The position numbers and the translations under genes are program-made. A stretch of 64,000 nucleotides of DNA, from positions 1-64,000 of the forward strand of contig QHXI01000065.1 of NCBI GenBank assembly GCA_003222895.1. Direction: 5' to 3'. How positions within the stretch are numbered: position 1 is the stretch's first letter; every line of letters begins with the position of its first letter. Shown here one piece after another: positions 1 through 6,285 of the stretch. The stretch is from Acidobacteriota bacterium. GTDB taxonomy: Bacteria > Acidobacteriota > Blastocatellia > Pyrinomonadales > Pyrinomonadaceae. The notes below the pieces were generated by a model that did not search any database, had not been told where the DNA came from, and was given only the letters and a program-made list of their open reading frames with translations.

Positions 1-81
1 CGCAGAGAATGCAGACGCAATGAGAATGAACGTTAGGAAGAGAAAACGCCCAGCACTCCATTGACGATTCAGTTTGTGCAT
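1..81 (-). CDS. Secreted protein, N-terminal fragment (cut by window start)
   Basis: The reverse strand opens with an ATG at 81 and stays open for 27 codons to the window edge. The peptide begins MHKLNRQW and continues into a hydrophobic stretch (FLFLTFILIASAFSA) typical of a signal peptide ending near an Ala-x-Ala cleavage site. It starts 18 bases after the stop of the upstream reverse-strand gene, so the two are probably co-transcribed. Nothing of the mature protein is visible, so no function can be given. There is no strong ribosome-binding site, which limits confidence. Confidence 0.5.
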   Translation of the reverse strand, partial: MHKLNRQWSAGRFLFLTFILIASAFSA

Positions 82-99
82 ATTCCGGATTGCGGAATC

Positions 100-456
100 T
101 TATCTTAATCCTAACATCAACAGCGCGGAACGATCTGAAACTACGCCGCCTCGCTGAAGCCATTTCTCGCGCTCAGTCCGTTCTTGATCTGAAACTGGCC
201 GATTGCCCAGACGCGCGGCCGGCGTGCGCTCGAACGCGCGATCGGTTAGGGCCATATGCGCCGTTCGGACGTGAAGCGATTCGGAATTCGCGAGTGCCCG
301 TTCGGCTGATTCACTGTCGGAAAACAACTCTTCATAGGCCATCAAGTGCCAGACAGTTTTTCCTTCTCGCTCTTCGATCGCGATCACTCGCAGCAAACCG
401 AAACCGCTTTCGAGTTGAAACAGCAAATCGTCACCGGGCGCGAACGGCTGACTCAT
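100..456 (-). CDS. Conserved hypothetical protein, 118 aa
   Basis: A 118-residue soluble, acidic protein with no signal peptide or membrane segment. It begins MSQPFAPGDDLLFQLESGFG, and an alternating hydrophobic pattern suggests a small beta-rich fold at the N-terminus followed by a charged helical tail. I do not recognise a family. It lies just upstream, on the same strand, of the partial secreted protein at the window start. The ATG at 456 is the first start in the frame. Confidence 0.6.
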   Translation of the reverse strand: MSQPFAPGDDLLFQLESGFGLLRVIAIEEREGKTVWHLMAYEELFSDSESAERALANSESLHVRTAHMALTDRAFERTPAARLGNRPVSDQERTEREKWLQRGGVVSDRSALLMLGLR

Positions 457-605
457 GAATCAGAAGTTACCAGCAGATGGGTCGCGACGGCTAGCGCCGA
501 TCTCAAAGAGTTAGGCTAATTCGCGATCATCAACCGACGAAAGAGAAAATTCAAAGTCTTCTCATTGAAAATTGGTGATCGCAATTCTACAATGCCGAGC
601 CAGTC

Positions 606-1151
606 TTGAAACGAAAGCCAAATTATTACGCGATTCTCGGGGCGAGTGAAGACGCTTCGGGGCGCGAGCTTGAGCGCCTGTACAAACGCCAAGCGCATAA
701 GCACCATCCCGATCGCGGCGGATCAGAGGAAGAGATGAAGGCGCTCAACGAAGCGTACCAGGTGTTGCACAATGAAAGTTCGCGACGGGATTACGATGCA
801 AGCCGTCAACGACCCAACGCGCAGAACACAACCATGAGAGCCGCGCCGGCAAGTCGCGAAGTTGGCATCTCCGGACAAGTGTTGAGCGCGGTGCTTTGCA
901 TGATTCTCGGGTTGATGTTGCTGTTTCTGGTTCGCTTTAATGGTCTCTGGTTCCTTTGGCCGCTCTCGATCTTGGCCGTGGGCGTTGTTTTGTTTGGAAT
1001 ACTCATGGCCCACTCAGCGATGACTAATGCGCGGGCCGCTTTGGCAATATCGAATCCAATAAGAAGACTCCGCGTCGCGCAAGAGATCCTGTTTTGGCTT
1101 GTTATCGCGTGCGGCGGTTATGGCGTCTATCTGATTCTTACTTCGGTCTGA
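606..1151 (+). CDS. DnaJ-domain membrane protein
   Basis: The first 65 residues form a J domain (NYYAILGASEDASGRELERL) with the diagnostic HPD tripeptide at residues 34-36, which in this family stimulates Hsp70 ATPase activity. A polar linker (about 66-88) leads to a C-terminal part with two adjacent hydrophobic helices (about 90-135) and a third near residues 160-178, so the J domain should sit on the cytoplasmic face of the membrane. There is no Gly/Phe region or zinc domain, so this is a class III J protein and not DnaJ itself. The start is a TTG; no better-placed ATG exists. The client is unknown. Confidence 0.8.
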   Translation: MKRKPNYYAILGASEDASGRELERLYKRQAHKHHPDRGGSEEEMKALNEAYQVLHNESSRRDYDASRQRPNAQNTTMRAAPASREVGISGQVLSAVLCMILGLMLLFLVRFNGLWFLWPLSILAVGVVLFGILMAHSAMTNARAALAISNPIRRLRVAQEILFWLVIACGGYGVYLILTSV

Positions 1152-1163
1152 TTTGAGATCCCG

Positions 1164-1523
1164 ATGATAACCGGACTCGATCTACTTTTTCTTGAGGTAA
1201 ACAATCTAGAAGAGTCGGTGGCATTTTATGCGGAGGTTTTGGGTTTTGAAATTGAATCGAACAACGCAGACGCAGAGCCACCGATAGCATCTTTGCGTTC
1301 CGGCTCACTGCGAATCACGCTGGTCCAACAAATCGAAACCATGCTTAAGCGCGGCCGCGGTGTGCATTTTGTGCTGGGCGTTGCCAATGTGGACGAGTTC
1401 TACGAGGAACTCAAGAATCGTAATGTTGCTGTTACCGAACCGCGCGACGAAGGCTGGGGCGGAAGATTCATCAGCCTGCAAGATCCGGACGGGTATCGGC
1501 TTTTTTTGGTTAACTGGAAGTGA
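1164..1523 (+). CDS. VOC-family (glyoxalase/bleomycin-resistance fold) protein
   Basis: The 119-residue length and the order of elements fit a single-chain vicinal-oxygen-chelate protein: an N-terminal strand LDLLFLEVNNLEESVAFY, the helix that precedes YAEVLGFEI, and the C-terminal strand pattern FISLQDPDGYRLFLVNW, where the DPDG turn and following strand are typical. The usual first metal ligand is not obvious, so metal use and substrate cannot be assigned. It starts 12 bases after the DnaJ-domain gene and is probably in one transcript with it. Confidence 0.75.
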   Translation: MITGLDLLFLEVNNLEESVAFYAEVLGFEIESNNADAEPPIASLRSGSLRITLVQQIETMLKRGRGVHFVLGVANVDEFYEELKNRNVAVTEPRDEGWGGRFISLQDPDGYRLFLVNWK

Positions 1524-1553
1524 TTCAGCGCTGAAGTAGAAAGGAACAACCCA

Positions 1554-1763
1554 ATGAATTATCAACATGTCGAGAATCTGCTGATTAGGTATAGAGGCGA
1601 CGCTGTAGATATTAAGACTATTTCTGGTGGAGTTTACGAGGGCTCGATCACCGATGTAACGAACGACTATGTTGCGCTCAAAGTTAAGGATGCGACCGGC
1701 GACGAAGACACCGTGGTGATTCTGCTGCATGCCATCGAATCCGTGTTAGCCAAGCGCAGTTGA
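1554..1763 (+). CDS. Small Sm-like (LSM-fold) protein, 69 aa
   Basis: A short protein (MNYQHVENLLIRYRGDAVDI...) whose centre, GGVYEGSITDVTNDYVALKV, matches the strand pattern of an Sm/LSM barrel: a Gly-containing strand, an E-G-x-I/V strand, an Asn/Asp turn and a following V-A-L strand. The C-terminal half (DTVVILLHAIESVLA) gives the last strands. An AAAGGA ribosome-binding site lies 8 bases ahead of the ATG. It is not Hfq (no Hfq KH motif), so RNA binding is possible but unproven. The fold call is inference. Confidence 0.6.
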   Translation: MNYQHVENLLIRYRGDAVDIKTISGGVYEGSITDVTNDYVALKVKDATGDEDTVVILLHAIESVLAKRS

Positions 1764-1834
1764 TAGCAATCATCAGGAAAATTAATTCCACTTATCGATG
1801 TCATACTTAAAACAGAAAAAATTTATACTTGCTG

Positions 1835-1863
1835 TTGCAACTTCACCTTGAGTTGTGCATAAT
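1835..1863 (+). promoter_or_regulatory. Sigma-70-type promoter of the predicted sRNA
   Basis: TTGCAA (1835-1840) and CATAAT (1858-1863) are separated by exactly 17 bases. The expected start point near 1870 coincides with the first base of a series of hairpins. Confidence 0.6.
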
Positions 1864-1869
1864 CACTCT

Positions 1870-1965
1870 GCGCCCGCCTCCCCGGTGGGCGAAGTGGTCG
1901 CGTGGGGTGAGGACACGTGGCCTTAGGGTGGGGCTTGTGGGAGGGCCCCGCCCGTTTTTATTTTT
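1870..1965 (+). ncRNA. Predicted small RNA with three hairpins and an intrinsic terminator
   Basis: A gene-free stretch shows three back-to-back hairpins. H1 pairs CGCCCGCC (1871-1878) with GGTGGGCG (1884-1891) around a TCCCC loop. H2 pairs GGTCGCGTG (1896-1904) with CACGTGGCC (1914-1922) around GGGTGAGGA, with two G-U pairs. H3 pairs GGGTGGGGC (1926-1934) with GCCCCGCCC (1945-1953) and is followed by a T-rich tract (1955-1965), forming the terminator. With the promoter upstream this defines a transcript of about 95 nt. It lacks the conserved SRP loop and is too short for 6S RNA. The AGGA in the H2 loop resembles a CsrA-type site, but that is speculation. Confidence 0.55.
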
Positions 1966-2152
1966 AGGCCCTAATATTTTTTAGTTAATCCAGCCTATTC
2001 GTGCACAATCCAGCCTATTAATAGTCCAGTGTTTTCGTGATCGATTGCGCGTACTGAACGCACAATTCTCAAATACTTGAAGAGCATCGATCATTATTTT
2101 GAGTGTGTGTCGTCATCCAGTCGGTTAGGCAGCTTCGTGGAACTCTGATCGT

Positions 2153-2515
2153 CTAAGCACTCGCGCTCATGGCACGCGAGGCAATGAAGCACGCGCGACA
2201 ATACACTGGTCGGCCCTGTGAGGGGTAGAATGGCACGGTCGTTTGTTCGTGGCACTGCGCGCAAGTCACGGTCACTTCGATGCGTTGTTTGACGCCGGCT
2301 GATTGCGCGGCCGAGATCGCCGCTAGTCGATCGTTTTTTGCTTGCTTGCATGACTTGCAGCGTTTGGGTTCATTCTTCAATCCCTTGTCATGAAAAAAGA
2401 CCTGCTCGCCGACGGTCCAGATGAAATTCTCGCCGCAATCCACACAAATTATCGATCGATCTTGAAAGTCAGACGTCTCTATGTTGCCGATTTGTTCAGC
2501 GTGAAGATCTGACAT
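2153..2515 (-). CDS. Double zinc-ribbon protein (CxxC-x17-CxxC type)
   Basis: Starting at the ATG at 2515, which has a GGGAGG ribosome-binding site, the protein has 120 residues. The first half carries cysteines at 24/27 and 53/56, as in the probable zinc-ribbon domain family. The second half has C85-x2-C88, exactly 17 residues, then C106-x2-C109, which is the CxxC-x17-CxxC motif. Both halves should bind one zinc each. Such proteins are common in soil bacteria and of unknown role; nucleic-acid or protein binding is only a guess. A longer reading frame extends upstream but lacks a good start. Confidence 0.75.
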   Translation of the reverse strand: MSDLHAEQIGNIETSDFQDRSIICVDCGENFIWTVGEQVFFHDKGLKNEPKRCKSCKQAKNDRLAAISAAQSAGVKQRIEVTVTCAQCHEQTTVPFYPSQGRPVYCRACFIASRAMSASA

Positions 2516-2761
2516 GCGTATCCTCCCAGTGCTTGTTGGGTCAGACTCGGTTTGAAGCTGTACGAGGAGGCTGCAAAAAACTAAACTAGCGCTGATTGCT
2601 GTGCTTTGACGGCGCGCAGGAAATGGCAGCCACAGCGGGTGCACTTATATGACTATGATCATTTACTGTCAAGGGTTTTCGAAGTGTTTTCGCGAAAGTT
2701 TTCCTAGACTTGACTAGCGAATCTTTGACCAAGTCAAACATCGGTATCGAGTAACTTCAAA

Positions 2762-4063
2762 ATGAAAATTCTTGTCATCGGATCAGGCGGCAGAGAGCAC
2801 GCGATTTGTTGGACGCTGCGTAAGACGTCAACCGAAGCCTTGGAATTGTTTTGCGCGCCTGGGAATGCGGGCATAGCGCAGCGGGCGAAGTGCTTGTCCA
2901 TATCTGCCAATGATAACGAGGCGCTGGCCGCATTCGCTCAACAAAACAAAATCGATCTAACGATGGTTGGCCCCGAAGCGCCGCTCGCCGAGGGGATCGT
3001 CGATCTGTTCAATGCGCGTGGGCTGAAGATTGCGGGCCCGAGCAGGGAAGCGGCGCGCTTGGAATCGAGCAAAGCATTCGCGAAAGATTTCATGTCCCGT
3101 CACTCGATTCCGACAGCTCGTTATGATGTCGCAGTCTCTGCGGAGGAAGCCACAGCGATTTTGATAACCGGTAAATTCGGCGATGAAAGATCGCCGGTAG
3201 TTATTAAGGCCGATGGCCTCGCTGCTGGCAAGGGTGTTTTCGTCGCGCGAAATCGACGTGAGGCTTTCGATGCCTTAAACGAAATTAAGAGCGGCGTTCT
3301 GGGAACTGAAGCTGCGAAAAAGATCGTCATAGAAGAGGCCCTCGATGGACGCGAAGTTTCCTTACTTCTGTTTTCAGATGGCAAAGATTTTCGTTTAATG
3401 CCGGCGGCCCGCGATCATAAACGCGTCGGTGAAGGCGACACTGGCCCCAACACTGGAGGCATGGGTTCAATCACGGATGCGAGTATTCTTGAGGAAGAAA
3501 CGCTAGCTCGGATCGTTCGCGAAGTTGTCCAACCAACTTTGAAGGGATGCGCAGCCGAGCGTTTTCCGTTTCGCGGAATTCTTTTCATTGGCCTGATGCT
3601 GACCATAGATGGTCCGCGCGTACTCGAATACAACGTGCGCTTTGGTGATCCAGAAACGCAGGCGATTCTCGTTCGTTTACAAAGCGATCTGGCCAACATC
3701 CTGCAAGCGATAACTGAGACGCGGCTGGGAGAGATCGAAATCAGTTGGTCCAAGGATTCCTCGGCGTGCGTAGTTCTCGCTTCGCGAGGCTATCCGGCGA
3801 AAGCTGAAAGCGCCGCTCTCATTAAGGGCCTGGACGCTGCCAAGCTGCATCCGCACGTGACGATCTTTCACGCGGCTACTTCGCGCGATGAGAATGGTGA
3901 ATGGTTAACTGCGGGCGGTCGCGTGCTGGGCGTGACAGCGACAGGCGAAGCATTGAACGACGCATTAGCCCGTTGCTACGCGGCGGTGACGGATATTTCC
4001 TGGGATGGCATGCATTACCGAAGAGATATTGGGCGATCTATTGCGGCGGCAGGATCAACCTGA
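2762..4063 (+). CDS. purD: Phosphoribosylamine-glycine ligase (GAR synthetase)
   Basis: This 433-residue protein has the full length of PurD, which joins glycine to phosphoribosylamine with ATP in step two of purine synthesis. The N-terminal domain begins MKILVIGSGGREHAICW with the family's GGREHA loop. An ATP-grasp domain follows with VVIKADGLAAGKGV, and the phosphate-binding segment RDHKRVGEGDTGPNTGGMG and LEYNVRFGDPETQ are clear. The C-terminal domain has the usual TAGGRVLGVTATG. No other purine gene is adjacent, so it is transcribed alone or with what follows. Confidence 0.97.
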   Translation: MKILVIGSGGREHAICWTLRKTSTEALELFCAPGNAGIAQRAKCLSISANDNEALAAFAQQNKIDLTMVGPEAPLAEGIVDLFNARGLKIAGPSREAARLESSKAFAKDFMSRHSIPTARYDVAVSAEEATAILITGKFGDERSPVVIKADGLAAGKGVFVARNRREAFDALNEIKSGVLGTEAAKKIVIEEALDGREVSLLLFSDGKDFRLMPAARDHKRVGEGDTGPNTGGMGSITDASILEEETLARIVREVVQPTLKGCAAERFPFRGILFIGLMLTIDGPRVLEYNVRFGDPETQAILVRLQSDLANILQAITETRLGEIEISWSKDSSACVVLASRGYPAKAESAALIKGLDAAKLHPHVTIFHAATSRDENGEWLTAGGRVLGVTATGEALNDALARCYAAVTDISWDGMHYRRDIGRSIAAAGST

Positions 4064-4250
4064 GCGCCTGATGGTTTCATGTCTTTACCTACTGCCGTCT
4101 GTCTTCTGTTCTCTGCTATACTCGCTGCAATTTCGCTCGGAAAATGCAACCATGCGCCATGCTCTTTCGTACTATTCGACGGCGCGCTGGGCTTTTCGAC
4201 GACCGCGGTGATTGCCCGATCTGCAAATCTGAAATTGGCCGGAGGATGAA

Positions 4251-4988
4251 ATGGGACTGTGGACTAGGATAAAGCGTTCGATGCGCGCGCTATTCGGAGG
4301 AATTATCGAGTCAACCGAGGATCCCGAGTTGATCCTGCAACAGACGATTCGCGACATGCGCGATCGTATTCCTGACCTGAATAATTCCGTGGCCCAGGTC
4401 ATGGCCACCGAGAAACTTCTGGCTAAGAACAAAGAGCGTTTGGAGTCGCAGGTCGTCGATCTGGATTCGAAGATCAAGGCGTCGGTGAAGATGGGCCGCG
4501 ACGACATCGCGACTGCCTATATCGGACAGCTTCAGCAAGCGCAGCTCGATCTTCAGCGCACGGGTCACCAACTCGAACACGCGCAGCTTGCATCCAAACA
4601 GGCGCTCAAGGCGCGCGACAATTACATGCTGCAAATGCAGCGTCGCACGGCTGAGGCGATGCAGCTCATCAATCAGTCGAAGCAGGCCAAGCTGCAAGAG
4701 CAGTTGGCCCAGACAATGGCTTCGTTTCAGATTGGCGACGATGCTTCAACGTTCGACGAGATGCGCGACAAGATCGATCGCCGGGCAGCGGCCGCCGAAG
4801 CGCGAATGCAGTTGGGCACAACTTCTGTAGATAACCAAATGCAGGAGATTGAAAAAGAGGCGATGGATATGCAGTTGCAGGATAAGCTGCTGGCATACAA
4901 GCGCGAGATGGGGTTGTTGCCCGCCGGTACCGAGACAGGCGCGCCGCAAGCGTTGCCGGCGCAAGGAGAAACGACTCCGCAGCAATGA
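4251..4988 (+). CDS. pspA: PspA/IM30 family membrane-stress protein
   Basis: A 245-residue protein, almost entirely helical, starting MGLWTRIKRSMRALFG with an amphipathic N-terminal helix. It then carries the family's ESTEDPELILQQTIRDMRD signature and long coiled coils. PspA/IM30/Vipp1 proteins assemble on the inner face of the cytoplasmic membrane and protect it under stress; they belong to the ESCRT-III superfamily. The GGAGG ribosome-binding site is just ahead of the ATG. The tail is Ala/Gly/Thr-rich and probably unstructured. No PspF, PspB or PspC lies nearby; the neighbour at 5058 may be its partner. Confidence 0.92.
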   Translation: MGLWTRIKRSMRALFGGIIESTEDPELILQQTIRDMRDRIPDLNNSVAQVMATEKLLAKNKERLESQVVDLDSKIKASVKMGRDDIATAYIGQLQQAQLDLQRTGHQLEHAQLASKQALKARDNYMLQMQRRTAEAMQLINQSKQAKLQEQLAQTMASFQIGDDASTFDEMRDKIDRRAAAAEARMQLGTTSVDNQMQEIEKEAMDMQLQDKLLAYKREMGLLPAGTETGAPQALPAQGETTPQQ

Positions 4989-5057
4989 CCGCGGGCATTA
5001 GCCCATGTGAGGAAAGGCTTAAGTTCTTCTAGTTATTATTAAAGAGCAGACGGTTTC

Positions 5058-5876
5058 ATGGAATTCCCCAAGATTGATTTTCGTTACGTAAAAGAAGCTT
5101 TCAAAGAGCCGATCAATTTTTGGGGAATGGCTGGCTTTGCGATCGGCGCCGCATTTTTTCAGGATGTGACGCCGCTGCTGTTGGCGATGGGAACTGAAGC
5201 TCTGTATCTTGCGGTCGTGCCCGCCAGTCCCTTCTATCGGCGTTTGGTTGGGCGTCGCGCCAAAGAACGCGCGCGCAAACTTCGCGACGCTCAACGCGAA
5301 GCGGTCATCAAAGGATTCGATCCGCGCGAAAGGGAAGCGGTTGAGTACCTGCGCTGGATGAAGAATCAGATTTATTCCAACTACAAGAAATTCACCACTA
5401 GCAAAGAGATCCCCGCGAACCTGCAATCGCTCGATCAGCGCTGGGAAGATTTCGTCGATCTGCTCGACGTATATCGGCGGCGCAAGCATCACCTGCGTTC
5501 GACTAATCGTCAGGCGGTCCAGAATCAGCTGAAGCAAGCGGAACATGCCGTGCAAACTGTCACGGACGATCGACAGAAACGCATTCAACAAGCCAACGCA
5601 GAAATTCTTAGACGACGCGTCGCTGCCTTCAACGATCTGGAACGATCGGTGAAGCTGGTCGAGGGACAGCTTCAATCGATTGAAAACTTTTTCGGGCTCG
5701 TCAACGATCAAGTGGTTACGCTGCCGACTCCCGAGCGCGTTTCAGCCCTGCATTTCGAGGAACTCAGCGATTCGATCGCGATGACCCGGCAGATGCTGGA
5801 GGAAACTTCCGACACCTACGGCTTGCTGGACAATCAGCATCGCGAATTGGACCTTCTTCTCTCCACAGGCAAATAA
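5058..5876 (+). CDS. Coiled-coil membrane-anchored protein downstream of pspA
   Basis: A 272-residue protein. Residues about 20-55 are hydrophobic (FWGMAGFAIGAAFFQDVTPL and LLAMGTEALYLAVVP) and could form a membrane hairpin. The rest is charged and helical with long coiled-coil potential through residues 150-230. No named family is recognised. It sits 69 bases after pspA on the same strand, so a shared role at the membrane is a reasonable inference. The start ATG has no strong ribosome-binding site, which may indicate coupling to pspA. Confidence 0.7.
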   Translation: MEFPKIDFRYVKEAFKEPINFWGMAGFAIGAAFFQDVTPLLLAMGTEALYLAVVPASPFYRRLVGRRAKERARKLRDAQREAVIKGFDPREREAVEYLRWMKNQIYSNYKKFTTSKEIPANLQSLDQRWEDFVDLLDVYRRRKHHLRSTNRQAVQNQLKQAEHAVQTVTDDRQKRIQQANAEILRRRVAAFNDLERSVKLVEGQLQSIENFFGLVNDQVVTLPTPERVSALHFEELSDSIAMTRQMLEETSDTYGLLDNQHRELDLLLSTGK

Positions 5877-6005
5877 AAAATCGGCGCTCGTAAGACAGCG
5901 CCAGGACCCATTTGGCCTGGCCCGCAAGGCCGAGCAAATACGGCAGCATCCTGATCTAATGCTCTGATTTCGGGTGACTTAGGCCTTCACGTAATTCTTC
6001 AAGAA

Positions 6006-6052
6006 ACACACTCTATCGTATTGAAAAAAAAGATAGCCACAAGATATTGACA
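6006..6052 (+). promoter_or_regulatory. Pair of NrdR-box-like operators upstream of nrdJ
   Basis: Aligned with the published NrdR consensus acaCwAtATaTwGtgt, bases 6006-6021 (ACACACTCTATCGTAT) match 12 of 16 positions and bases 6037-6052 (CCACAAGATATTGACA) match 11 of 16, including 9 of the 10 core positions. The sites are 31 bp apart, the spacing typical of paired NrdR sites on one face of the helix. The second site overlaps the -35 hexamer. An nrdR gene is present at 45627-46106. Binding is inferred. Confidence 0.6.
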
Positions 6053-6075
6053 TCTGCGGAAACTCGGCGTATAGT
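6047..6075 (+). promoter_or_regulatory. Sigma-70-type promoter of nrdJ
   Basis: A consensus TTGACA (6047-6052) and TATAGT (6070-6075) are separated by 17 bases. The predicted start near 6082 leaves a leader of about 200 nt before nrdJ. Confidence 0.7.
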
Positions 6076-6081
6076 CCGTTC

Positions 6082-6285
6082 TGCTTTGGTTGAGACGGCT
6101 GGCGGCGGCGGCAGAAGGGGTTCCAAGCCCGACTCCGCAGGTTAGTAGTGACTTCGCAACACCGACCGTAGTACCTGCAAAACAAATCAGTTTTTTGAGG
6201 CGATGATGAGTCGTCGTGGCATTTTATTCCCCAAATTCTCCTCGCGTGCTCTTCGAGCGCGGGAAAGGTAGACTAAGGTAGACTA
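6082..6285 (+). other. Long 5' leader of nrdJ
   Basis: A gene-free leader of about 200 nt. It holds a hairpin whose arms GCAGGT and ACCTGC are about 30 bases apart (6134-6180 region), followed by an A-rich stretch and a run of T. A cobalamin riboswitch would make sense before a B12-dependent enzyme, but the conserved B12-riboswitch core is not visible and the arms are far too close together. Whether this leader regulates anything is unknown. Confidence 0.3.

Noticed and set aside
1870-1965. SRP RNA, 6S RNA or RNase P RNA at the small-RNA locus
   Set aside because: The conserved SRP tetraloop region and the RNase P GAGGAAAGTCC-type start are absent, and the length is too short for 6S RNA.
4159-4272. 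A 37-residue frame with CPIC before pspA
   Set aside because: It overlaps the pspA start and has only three cysteines and no ribosome-binding site; probably chance.
6082-6285. Cobalamin riboswitch before nrdJ
   Set aside because: An ACCTGC segment recalls the end of the B12 box, but its pairing partner is only about 30 bases away and the conserved core segments are missing.
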